Assembly (NCBI RefSeq): GCF_918797505.1
Contig: NC_092798.1
Location: 3,113,501-3,177,500 of the forward strand
Source: Bemisia tabaci
Taxonomy: Eukaryota > Arthropoda > Insecta > Hemiptera > Aleyrodidae
DNA: 64,000 bases
Direction of reading: 5' to 3'
The translations under genes were made by a program, and so were the position numbers. The notes under the pieces were generated by a model. The model saw only the letters and a program-made list of their open reading frames with translations, searched no databases and had not been told where the DNA came from. The number at the start of each line of letters is the position of its first letter. Position 1 is the first letter of the stretch. This document shows positions 12,129-21,560 of this stretch, piece by piece.

Positions 12129-12299
12129 CTGACTTAACAGCAAATCTGGATTCTCGCATGAGCCCCAGGAAGCATGGGTTTATACGTACAACAGGGTTCA
12201 CGCGAAAATTGAGATACGCTCTTATGTCGGAGGGGAGATGGTTTGATCGGGGATCGGTTACGCAGCTGCCGAATCTTACGTAAGTGAGCGGGATGTGCG

Positions 12300-12684
12300 A
12301 AAATGGAACTACATTTCGTCACCTTCCAGGCAAAGTATCACAAGCGCCATGCGACGTTTAAAAATTTCCGCCGCCATTTTATTTCTTTACTGAGAAATTG
12401 TTGGTTGAATCTGTTTGGAAATTTCACTAAATTTTATCGGCAGCACAAAGAAAATTCAGTGAAATTTTCGGACAGCTTCGTTGAACAATTTCTCTGTAAA
12501 AAAATATAATGGCGGCGGAAATTTTTAAACGTCGCATGGCGCTTGTGATACTTTGCCTGGAAGGTGACGATTTCTGGCTCACCTGTAGAAACACTTTTGT
12601 ACGTAGGGCAACTAATGACGCATACGTGGTTTCTAAACTGAGCCGGAAACTGTGGTTCCTAATCGCGAAATGTAGTACAACGAA
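12300..12684. mobile_element. tagttcc-family MITE, interrupted by another MITE
   Basis: The left stub (ggaactacattt, to 12316) and the right part (atttctggctcacc ... ggttcctaatcgcgaaatgtag, from 12570) are the two sides of one element. They are separated by the hairpin MITE at 12317-12569. Confidence 0.75.
12317..12569. mobile_element. Hairpin MITE (cgtcaccttcc family), 253 bp, nested
   Basis: Near-perfect palindrome with arms of about 95 bp. cgtcaccttccaggcaaag ... ctttgcctggaaggtgacg are exact inverses and pairing continues through gcgccatgcgacgttt and aaatttccgccgccat. ATTT lies on both sides (12313-12316 and 12570-12573), a 4-bp duplication inside a tagttcc MITE. A diverged relative is at 42763-43170. 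Confidence 0.85.
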
Positions 12685-12730
12685 GTTTTGAGAAAACGGA
12701 TCTGGTAAAGCCCGAGCAGAGACAATGTGC

Positions 12731-13122
12731 GTGTCGCAGGCAATTAGCAATCGTCGGCAGTTTGCAAGCGTTTACATTTTTTCGATACGGATCAGCTTAA
12801 TGAAGGCCTGATCGGTTAAGGTCTTTAAAAACTTGATCTCGTATTGGAGCCCCTTCATTATTTGTGATACTCAACGCTTTGTCACGGTGTTAGTTTAGTT
12901 GCGTAACCCAACTGAACCCAACTAAGGTCATGGCTTCCCCCGCCCGCTCTCATAAGTTTACCTGTTACTACTGTTCTTTTATGGAGGGGAAAATGTCCAC
13001 TCTCATTAAGGGCAAAATAATCAGTATTTTAATCTTGTTCCTATATTTCTGAAATCTATTCTTTTCTATCTATTCACTGATGGCTTTCAAATATCCGGCG
13101 ACTGCTATTTGCCTGCTACATA
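12731..13122. mobile_element. Inverted-repeat element (gtgtcgcaggc family), outer copy, about 390 bp
   Basis: Terminal inverted repeats gtgtcgcaggcaattagcaa ... ttgcctgctaca of about 40 bp enclose an interior with aacccaactgaacccaacta and atgtccactctcatt. It is the inverse of 13264-13650, so the pair forms a large hairpin with arms of about 390 bp. Confidence 0.8.
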
Positions 13123-13202
13123 CAGACTGAATGGAAGTCTCTTGCGAATATTTTTAGAATCGATTTCTGGGATTAAGATACCTAAGGATTTTTTTGTTCT
13201 AC

Positions 13203-13712
13203 ATATGAACGTATTTCTGCCAAACGGAACTATGTGCATTATGACGTGAGCCCTGTTATGCACATGTCGCGGAAAATTAGCAATTGCTGGCAATTTGAAA
13301 GCCATCAGAGAATAGATAGAAAAGAATAGATTTCAGAAATATGGGACCAAGATTAAAGTACTGATTATTTTGCCTTTAATGAGAGTGGACATTTTCCCCC
13401 CATAAAAGAATAGTTGTAACGGGCAAACTCATGAGAGCGTGTGGTGGAATGACCTTAGTTGGGTTCAGTTGGGTCACGCAACTAAACTAACACCGTGACA
13501 AAGCGTTGAGTATCACAAAAAATGAAGGTGCTCCAAATCGTGATCATGCATTTGAAGACCTTAAACCATCAGGCTTTCATTAAGCTGATTCGCATCGAAA
13601 AAAATTTAAACGCTTGCAAACTGCCCACGATTGCTGATTGCTTGCGACACATACATTCTTATGGGTCTTAGGGTTCATGTCTTAACGTACATAGTTCCGT
13701 TTGGCAGAAATA
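13203..13712. mobile_element. cgtatttctgcc MITE split by insertion
   Basis: The left part (13203-13263: cgtatttctgccaaacgg, catagttc-type end, gacgtgagccctgttatg) and right part (13651-13712: cattcttatggg ... agttccgtttggcagaaat) make one palindromic element. The uninterrupted relative at 37166-37275 reads straight across the same junction (ctgttaggcatatattctta). Confidence 0.8.
13264..13650. mobile_element. Inverted-repeat element (gtgtcgcaggc family), inner copy, nested
   Basis: Same family as 12731-13122 in opposite orientation; ends atgtcgcggaaaattagcaa ... ttgctgattgcttgcgacac. ACAT-like sequence on both sides (gcacat / acatac) fits a short duplication within the split MITE at 13203-13712. 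Confidence 0.8.
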
Positions 13713-13762
13713 CGATGTTGCCCCTAAAAATCCCCCCTTCAGAAATCGTCCTATCCCTGACG

Positions 13763-13989
13763 AAGGAACGTAACTTCGTTCCAAGGTTGCAAAACTGACT
13801 CATAGAATTCAATCTTGTACAACGTTTTACTTGTGCGATTATTGTACAAAATTTCTCTGATTTTGCCATGAGATCAGAACGAAAGTCAGTGAAATTTCAA
13901 ATTAGAAAAGTTAATGATTCTCCTGGTAAAAATGAAATTTGCGAAGGGAAATTTGGCAGCATTAGAATGTAGTTACGCTCCCTCGTGAG
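13763..13989. mobile_element. acgaaggaacgtaact MITE, about 225 bp
   Basis: Ends gaaggaacgtaacttcgt ... agaatgtagttacgctccctcgt are inverse. Interior features ccaaggttgcaaaactgact and ggcagcatta recur in the copy at 36913-37147. Its right end is the insertion site of the hAT-type MITE at 13990. Confidence 0.75.
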
Positions 13990-14153
13990 CAGTGGCGAGG
14001 CTTGAATGCTCGATTATCGATATTTCCCCGTTAGAAACAATGGTCAAGAATTGATTTTTAAGGTGTTTGCTGCAAACACCCAATCTATCGATCCTATTCA
14101 ATAGGTTTAAACGACAGATCAATCGATAAATCGCAAAGCACGTCACGCCACTG
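13990..14153. mobile_element. hAT-type MITE (CAGTGGCG family), 164 bp, type copy
   Basis: Ends CAGTGGCG ... CGCCACTG, landmarks gtgaatgatcgattatcgat, tttccccatttgaa, an aaggtgttt...aaacacc centre, and cagatcaatcgat. CTCGTGAG occurs exactly at 13982-13989 and 14154-14161. The related site at 37140 (ttcgtgaggaaaacga) lacks the insertion. The 8-bp duplication and CAGTGGCG ends fit the hAT superfamily. Confidence 0.9.
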
Positions 14154-14220
14154 CTCGTGAGGGAAACGACGAAATGCAGTTCCTCCCCCAAAACATGTGA
14201 TTTCGATGTTCGGAGGTCAG

Positions 14221-14350
14221 AGATGTGGACGTATTTATGATGAAAGGAACTATGTGCATAGGGTTTACGTGCAACATAGTTACTTTTGCATAGGGAACTA
14301 TGTGCATAGGGTTTACGTGCAACATAGTTCCTTTTGGCATAAATACGTCC
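14221..14350. mobile_element. cgtatttatgcc MITE with internal duplication
   Basis: Short palindromic element with ends ggacgtatttatg ... cataaatacgtcc. Inside, the 35-bp block starting gaactatgtgcatagggttt occurs twice in tandem (14247-14282 and 14300-14335), so one hairpin has been duplicated. Confidence 0.75.
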
Positions 14351-14359
14351 ATGTTTTCT

Positions 14360-15545
14360 GCGATGAAAAATATGAAAGGAGAATAGAGGAAGTCACGGTC
14401 AGTTCTAGCGCACTGTTAGTTGGTTGATGCATTTTCAGGAGCAAAGAGGCAACAGCGCTTTCAAGACTGGGATGCGATTCATCCCTAAGGACCGAGGACC
14501 GTTAGACATGATTGCCGAAGGGAGCCGGGAAAGGATTTTCGGAATGTGCATCTAATGAATTACCAACAAATTTTCCGAGGGAAAAATTACTAGCTCAAAT
14601 TAAAGACAGGAAAAACATGGCTTTAGACGCAGGGTTGTCACCCGGAAATTCATAATTTGGAAATTCAGAGAATCGTAAAATTAAGTATGTCCGATGTCCG
14701 GACATGCGGTGCGTCTTATTTAACGTCGCAAATTGTTTTCGAATTTATCTAGTTTTCTTTGCTTGTATTGTGTTAAAATTGTATTCTATTTCTTGGAGCA
14801 CAATAAAGCAGGGGACCAGCTAGTGCAATACTGCTGTGTAATGATGAAGTATTATTTAAACATTTAGACGTTGCGAAATTTCCTCCAATAATGTTATGAA
14901 GACCTTTCAAGACTCCAAGACGTTGACCTATTCTGTATTATTGACGTGAGAGAACTGCAGGCTTTTCAAAAGTTTAGGGTCTTGAATCAAATAACTTAGT
15001 TGAAAAATATGCACTTGATTTGTACGGTGATACATATTTATATTTCATATTATTGTATTATTATTATGATGTTAGATATTGTATATTTGATTGGTAAATA
15101 ATCAATTATTAAAACGGACAATTATGGGGCCACTTTCAATGAAGTTAAAATACGTTATTGAGCGTTTTTTCAATGATTAGATTACTTCATTCTCGAGTAC
15201 TTTAATCATCCTTTCGTCTCTCTTAAAATATCGAATGACTGAATCTGATCATACCATACTAGGGGCGTAATTTTTTGAAGATTTACACAACTCTAATATT
15301 AAATTTGTGGTGGGCTGCAAAATTTTCTTGGACAGAAGTCCTGCCTACTTGACATTTAAACAAACGTTGAGCATGTTACAGATTATCTTCACGACAGACA
15401 AAAACAACAATAAGAGCAAAAACAGACAAAAATTAAACAACGAAGACGGAGAAAATCATATTTTTGGTTTTGTTCAATGGAATCAATCAAATATTTGACA
15501 ACATTTGAAACCAGCACTGAAAACTTTTTCATCATGTCACCTGCG
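14360..15545. other. No feature supported
   Basis: AT-rich sequence. I checked it on the minus strand for receptor TM3 coding sequence and found none. Confidence 0.4.
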
Positions 15546-15548
15546 AAG

Positions 15549-15712
15549 CAGTGGCGAGGCGTGAATGATCGATAATCGATACTTCCCCATTTGAAACTAT
15601 GGTAAAGAATCGATTGTAAGGTGTTCATTGCAAACACCATGTTTATCGATCCTTTTTTATAGGTTTAAATGACAGATTAATCGATATATCGCAAACTACG
15701 CCGCGCCACTGT
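15549..15712. mobile_element. hAT-type MITE (CAGTGGCG family)
   Basis: cagtggcgaggcgtgaatga ... acgccgcgccactg, with all internal landmarks of the family. Flanks ctgcgaag and ttgggaag agree at six of eight bases, a decayed duplication. Confidence 0.85.
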
Positions 15713-16173
15713 TGGGAAGGAGAGACAAAAAATATGATATGGATAAAGTGAGTCGTGAGATTGAAAAGAAAATTTTTGAAAACTGCAATGAAGAGACGCA
15801 TTTTCAGATTCCATGCAGCCGCAGAAATTAAAGATAAAGTTCGTACTACCGGAACTATTCACAAAATTTGGAAGGTATTTTACACCACAGTGGTATTTTT
15901 AAACGAACTGCTGTTAGATGTCCCTTCAAATATTTGATTAATACCACTCATATTCATATTTTTGCGTTAGAAGAAAAACGAAAATGAAAAAAAAAATAAT
16001 AAATCCATTGAACCTCACACAAACCTACTACGTTAGCAATTGCGGAAAAGGGTGCTGCCTAAAATAACGAACGGAAATAAAGTCAAAAATACAGAACTAG
16101 CCATTTAAAAATAAAACGCAGAACAATCATTTCCTTCCAACTTGGCGTAATAACTGAAAGAGGTAATAAGTAC

Positions 16174-16260
16174 CTAAAAGAGGTATCGCATCAGACACTT
16201 GTGGTAAAGTTTCTGCGACTAGGTTGAGGAAAACCGTCAAAGACAGAAGGATAGTCACTC
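16174..16260 (-). CDS. nAChRalpha6: nAChR alpha6-type subunit, alternative TM2 exon, distal copy
   Basis: Second 87-bp TM2 exon of the same gene. It encodes the identical pore segment [16 protein letters not shown], but its extracellular TM2-TM3 part reads TLPQVSDAIPLL instead of [12 protein letters not shown]. The acceptor is attttgttgcag|GAGTGAC (16261-16263) and the donor TTTTAG|gtacttat (from 16173), phase 1 on both sides. It is 4,136 bp downstream of the other TM2 exon. The ETLPQVSDAIPLL ending is the form I associate with insect alpha6 and not alpha7. Including both copies would insert a second TM2 in frame and skipping both would delete TM2 in frame, so exclusive use must depend on splicing control and not on frame. 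No TM3 exon (TYFNCIMFM-like) was found between here and the window start. Confidence 0.93.
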
Positions 16261-16261
16261 C

Positions 16262-18335
16262 TGCAACAAAATTTCATGGTTGCCATTTTTGCGGACACAT
16301 TGGTTCAAGGGATTCCGTGTACGACTTACAGTGATTAGAATATATTTTCTGATCCAAAGAACCGTTTCTCGAAAATTGTCCGAAACGAGTCGTTGCATTG
16401 AAAATTGTAGCTCATTCTGTTTACATGAGTAGATCATCTAGGATTCTTCTCAAAACAAAGGTAATTTGAGTTGAAAATACTTCCGATTCATTGTAAGTCC
16501 CTTTTAAATTTTACTGTTAATGGTAAAAATGTATAATAAATATTATATCTAAATAATACACTTCCGTGTAAAGAAAGAGGCGTCCGAAAACGCCACTAAC
16601 ACCCGCATGACAACCTAACAACCTTGTGATCTACAGACAGAAATTAAGATTTGTCTCTTGCCAAAAGGCGAAAACTTTTTTGGGCATAGTTTTTTTAGAC
16701 ACGTTAAAAACTAGGCTAAAATCAGACTATGGTATACCACAAGATTATATCCATGAATGGAGATGTGAATATAAGTTTGACTCCTTCAGACTCACTTTCC
16801 GACTGATTAAAAACAGGGAGTACCTAATGAGGTAATCAGGCTACTTAAGATAATCAAGCATTTAATTAAATGAAAAAAGTAGGTAATTAGAAATTAAATG
16901 GATAGTTTGAAATCCATTTACAACGTTTTGAATTCTTCAATGCCTAGATGAATGGTTTGATGAGAGAATGAAATGGAGATTTTTGGAAGGAAAAGGTTCC
17001 TTTTCCCCTCCTTTTCTTGAACTGTGAATATTTCAATCCTTGGTTTTTCATTTGAAGTCTATAATAATTCGAGAGTAAAAGTCTCTGACTATGTCTTATC
17101 AAATATACAATTATTTCCTGACAAAATTATAAATTTTATCATTTCCGTGGAGAGAAAGTTGAAAAAATAATCCTATTCAGCAAAATATCAACCGAAATCC
17201 TTTTGTCAGCTGAATGTAAAAATTATGCGTGGCAGAGATGAAACGAAAATTTACAACGACAAACTTAAGTTTTGTCGGGTTCGTGACCCAAAAAAAATGA
17301 ATAAAATAAGGAGCCTTTTCTGAAAGCAATCAAAATTACTCTAGGACAAGTTTACAATTTAAAGATGATTTAGAAGATATAAATTTTTTCGGGAGATAAT
17401 TTACTTGGAAAATTAAATTATGAGACTAAACGTAGTCCCCTGTTTTGCTGAAGCATTCTTAGTGTTCCTTTCTCACGAAAAACTAGGTTGATTTTGAGAT
17501 AAAGTTACTGTGGAAAATTCTGATCATGATCACAGTAGTTTCGTCAAAAAAAAATTATTGCGATATCTTTTCGGGATCAATTGTTTTCTGTGCTTGTTTA
17601 AACCATGAATCAATTAATCACTTTACTGACGTCATTGTGAGGGAATAGGTAAACATTTACGATGTACACATGAAAAAACTATTTTGAGTTCAAGTTGGCC
17701 TAATATAGACCGTGGTTCACAAAATATGCGCGCAATTTGTTCATTTTTCCTATTCCAAGAAGCGCGTGACCTTATTTTATTGAAGTTTAAGACATTTTAA
17801 ATTAAAACAAAAATTATGCATCTAAAAAAGTAAACGGTGTGATCGAGGTAGATGTTCTACAATTTCATCAATCTTAGGCACCTTTTTTACACGGTGCTTT
17901 GACGAATTTTAGCTTTCGTTTCCTGAAAGTAGTTAAGCTCGTGCTTTATTTTTGTTTATGCATCCATGACTCGAAAGTGAACAAAAAAGCAATTGTCCTA
18001 ACTAGAATAGCATGGCTATGGCTGAACCCAGGAAGAACGTACCTCAATTTGTATCGTTGTAAACCCTCCGTTTTTATCTTTTCATAGTAAAACTGATCGA
18101 TACAATTTCTAAAACAATTTCCAAGAACGGCCCTAAGCTTTGAGTGAAAAACGGTTTGTGAAAATGTCGGCAATTATTTCGTCCATTGGCTGGGAAAAAA
18201 TATAATTAAAACGGAAATTTTGAAACATCGCAATTGAGATACGTAGATTCCGAGTTCATCATCGAATGTGAATTCTTCAGGGGGAATTTATTTAAATTAA
18301 TATGTCGGTGCCTACAGTACGGGGGACAGGGGTCA
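16262..18335. other. Intron of the receptor gene between TM2 exons, left part
   Basis: AT-rich sequence. The frame at 17899-18087 and others show no domain. No further TM2-like exon was found here. Confidence 0.5.
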
Positions 18336-18339
18336 TATT

Positions 18340-18606
18340 TGCCGTGCTAAGTGAAAAAGCCATATGAGCATAAGGACGTTGTCATATTTCCGCAGATAAA
18401 ATACTTATTGCTTTTTTGGATAGTTACTAATGTTTTTAATTGAGAATTTTTAATTATTAAATATAAATTGCGAGTAGAATAAGTCTCTGAGAAATTGGAA
18501 AAAAACGTGTTCACAAGTTTCGCAGAAAATTTTAATTTTAGAAATGGAAACTGAAATTAAAAAACAACGTATAAAGGCTCATACGGCGTTTTTCTGGAGC
18601 ACGGCG
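18340..18606. mobile_element. GCCGTGCTAAG MITE, about 267 bp
   Basis: Ends gccgtgctaagtgaaaaagc ... gcgtttttctggagcacggc are inverse. The family reads inward catatgagca...cgttg and ggctcatacggc. This copy lies in the intron between the two TM2 exons and is diverged from the others. Confidence 0.75.
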
Positions 18607-19640
18607 GATATCCTCGCGAAAAGCGAATATACCGGAAATAATGATTTATAAAAAAATCATTCTATGCGATTTGAGTGCATAAGAGGTTTTTAAAATGAAA
18701 TTGGTGAGGTCGAATCTTTCAGATACGTCCTATACCTTCAAATAAAATGGGTTCCACATGTTTTGCCATTTTTTCTTGACGTTTCGCCTTTTCTCTACTA
18801 CTAAAAACAACGACAATTAACACAGAAATAAATTGAAAATTCAGAAGCATTTTTGCTATATTTTCGCAAGACAAGATCGGGATAAATATTATAAGGACTG
18901 TTGTCACTCTAAACAGTGGGAACAAAGAAACGCGGAAACACCAGAACAACACAGAAACTTCACAAATCTTTAAAAAAAAGAGAGAGACAAAGGAAACGCC
19001 AAGAAAACGGCTTCGATGACGCCCATTATGATGAATGAACCAGCAGACAGGAAACAAAATTAGATGCAAGTGTTTATATTTCTCAACACAATATTTCCGT
19101 AGGATATTGCAAACACATTGAAAATTTATACTTATTACTCATAAGATTGGAAATAGCCTTCCTTGGTCTAATTGATACAATTTTGTCCAACATCATACGG
19201 ATTTTTTGCCGAATGAAGAGTCTTTTTTCAATAGCCGATTATTTCACTTACGTTGATTTTGATTTTTTCACAGACGATAGGTTTGAATTGATCAATTCTA
19301 ATTTACAACTTTAAAAATTAATTTTTAACTTAGTTATTAATTTCCAAAATGCTTTACACTTTGAACATTTCATGATTAAAAACGTCTCACGAAAGTCGAA
19401 TTTGAGGAATGTCACCGTAATCACTCTACACTTAATGTTGCATTGCATGAATTTCCCTCATGTTTAATTTTTTTCACGGAAAACTGAACCACTTAGCCAC
19501 TTTAAACGTTTTGTGATTTTCCTTTAGATTATGAACAACATACTTTCAAAATTCCAAGTATCAGTGTTGCTTAGTTTCTTGATCGAAAAATAAAACACCA
19601 GAGAGAAGCATGCAACGTCTCATGTAGTTAGGCTCGCAGA

Positions 19641-19787
19641 GGCGTCTTTGCGAGTTGGCAACAATGTTTTTCCCTGCATTTAAATCCATTAAAAATATCG
19701 ATTGTAGATGAGGCACGCTGCCTCTCCAAGAATCGATTGTTTTCCATACATTTAAATGGAGGTCAAACAGTTTTGCCAACTTTCAAG
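19641..19787. mobile_element. ttggcaac-attgttttcc palindromic MITE
   Basis: Ends gttggcaacaatgtttttcc ... aaacagttttgccaac, with inner aaatatcgattgta / caagaatcgattgtttt. A second copy runs to the right edge of the window (63861-63996). Confidence 0.65.
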
Positions 19788-19890
19788 AATCACCTTTGTT
19801 CCGGTTTAAACATCCATTTTGTACCCTGTCCAGAGGTCCATTCTAGAAAACTATTTCGCTTTCGGGTTGTCGTCGGTGGGAGCTTTGGGG

Positions 19891-20301
19891 GAGTGGCGAA
19901 GCGTGAATGATCGATTATCGATATTTCCCCATTCGAACCTATGGTAAATAATCGACAATTGGACCGCGTTAAACAGAAAGGAACCAAGCCACATCAGCTA
20001 TTGCCAAATTTAATCGGCTAATTTAATTTTTTACATGAAATCGGTTGTGCGGATTTTTGGACAAATTTCAGTGAATTTTCTCCACAGTACGAAGCAAATT
20101 CCTTAAAATTTTCCAAGGGATCCGCCACAAACGTTTTCTTGTAAAAAATTAAATTGCCCAGTTAAAATTGGCAATAGCTGATGTGGCTTGGTTCCTTTCT
20201 GTTTAACGTGGTCCAATTAAGGAGTACCCTGTTTATCAATCCTTTCCCATAGGTTTGAATGACAGATCAATCTATGTATTGCAAAGCACGCCCCGCCACT
20301 G
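19891..20301. mobile_element. hAT-type MITE split by a nested hairpin element
   Basis: The left half (gagtggcgaagcgtgaatga, to 19956) and right half (ctgtttatcaatcc ... ccccgccactg) are one CAGTGGCG-family element. The flanks ctttgggg (19883-19890) and ctttcggg (20302-20309) match at seven of eight bases. Its right end is 96 bp from the donor of the proximal TM2 exon. Confidence 0.8.
19957..20218. mobile_element. ttggaccacgttta hairpin MITE, nested, 262 bp
   Basis: Ends aattggaccgcgttaaacag ... ctgtttaacgtggtccaatt are inverse, then aaaggaaccaagccacatca and its inverse, with arms of at least 55 bp. Inserted in a hAT-type MITE. Related copies are at 34834-35092 and 39673-39924 (tggatcgcatttagcaaaaa / tggattgcattttgcaaaaa). 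Confidence 0.8.
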
Positions 20302-20396
20302 CTTTCGGGTATTGTAACTGTCCCTGATTGGCGGATTTGAAATGAAAACGTCTCCAAGTATCAAATTGACCCGGTTCTAAAAGTAGGGCTTCGTAC

Positions 20397-20483
20397 CTAT
20401 CAACGGCACGGCGTCTGAGGTCGTAGGCATGGACTCCGCCACGAGATTCAGAAAGACAGTAAGTGAGAGGAGTATAGTTACTC
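20397..20483 (-). CDS. nAChRalpha6: nAChR alpha6-type subunit, alternative TM2 exon, copy nearer the TM1 exon
   Basis: This 87-bp exon encodes TM2, which lines the ion pore: the split glycine, then [16 protein letters not shown], then [12 protein letters not shown] and a split glycine that joins the TM3 exon. The acceptor is tattttttcag|GAGTAAC (20484-20486) and the donor GATAG|gtacgaag (from 20396), phase 1 on both sides, so it joins the TM1 exon in frame. It lies 5,356 bp downstream of that exon in transcript order. Insect alpha6 genes are known for alternative exons 8 of exactly this kind. It was too short to show as a long open frame and was found by reading the strand for the TM2 motif. 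I do not assign 8a/8b names. Hairpin MITEs lie about 100 bp away on both sides. Confidence 0.93.
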
Positions 20484-20591
20484 CTGAAAAAATACAGTCG
20501 GAATCATTTGCAGTGTCGCAATATTGGCACATCCTTAAACGCTAGCTTAAAAGTAGGTATACTAAAGGTAACGTCGGAAAAAATGGACAAT

Positions 20592-20728
20592 AAACTACAT
20601 TTTGCAATGAAACACTAAAATTTCTGGCTCTTCCATGAAAAAACTTAAGTGCATAGACGAACTATTGGCACATACGCTGTTTCTAGACTGAGCCGGAAAC
20701 TTTAGTTCCTGATTGTGCAATGTAGTCC
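20592..20728. mobile_element. tagttcc-family MITE, 137 bp
   Basis: Palindrome with ends aactacattttgcaatgaaa ... gttcctgattgtgcaatgtag and inner aatttctggctc / gagccggaaactt. It lies about 105 bp upstream (transcript sense) of the proximal TM2 exon acceptor. Other copies: 12300-12684, 29838-29972, 33388-33514, 53650-53792. Confidence 0.8.
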
Positions 20729-20879
20729 AAATGCTCTTGAGCCCAGTTCAACCGACCCGGGTTTTCTACTCAGAGCTTGCTGTAATAGATGCAATTCAGC
20801 AATTAAGTCGTACCTAAATGAAGAGCTTGGAAAAACAAGTACCATTGCAATATATTTGGACTCCTGATACATGCCGAAT

Positions 20880-21560
20880 GGAGCGCATTAGAAATCGGAA
20901 AAGAAAATACAGAAAGGAGGGGGAAATAGGAAAAAACTTATGAATAGGAAGAATTCAAAAGAGGAAGGGAAGATGGTAAAAGAGAAAGGGCGGAAAAAGA
21001 GGAACCGCAAGAGAAAGAAAGAGACAATCATAAAAGAAATTGATGATGACACTCCTAAACCACCTATCTTGGTTTGTAATGATACACGCAGACCTCATGT
21101 CATACTTTACTCTTTAAGCGGAAAACGACTCAACATCAAGTCTTGAAATTCTCCATGATTTTCACCTCTGTGTGAGGAGTATTCCGTGAAAATTTCAAGC
21201 AATAATGCAGGGTCGTTCTCCTTTAAATGAGAGCGGGTATTTGAGAAAACTCAAACGAGATACGTAAGATGGGAGTTCCACCGGTCGAAATGCTTTTCTA
21301 TAATCCTCTTCTTATTCTTCTGATTTTTCCTTCTTCTTCTCTTCTCTTCTCATTCTTCTTTCCATCCTCTTCACTCCTCTCCGTCTAATCTTTCTTCTTC
21401 CTTCTCTCTTCCTCTCCTTTCCACTTCTCTTCCTTCTTCATTAATTCTCTGCGTTTCTCCTCTCCTACTCCTACGTATTCTTCTCCCTCGATAGCTTTGT
21501 CTTTAGTCTTTATTTTCACTTTTATCTTCTCTTTATTTTCCTTTTGATTTCTAATGCATC
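20880..21560. repeat. Purine-rich block followed by pyrimidine-rich block
   Basis: 20885-21030 on the plus strand is almost all A and G (gaaagaaagagac, aggaagggaagatgg). 21300-21540 is almost all C and T (cttcttctcttctcttctc). The frame at 20940-21146 is only translated purine repeat (K/R/E rich). Confidence 0.7.

Noticed and set aside
18719..19069. Possible third TM2 exon (VTTVLIIFIPIL) on the minus strand
   Set aside because: Only a few residues resemble TM2; the SDAxPL ending and a phase-1 donor 87 bp on are absent.
20940..21146. Lysine/arginine-rich frame
   Set aside because: Purine-rich simple sequence, not coding.
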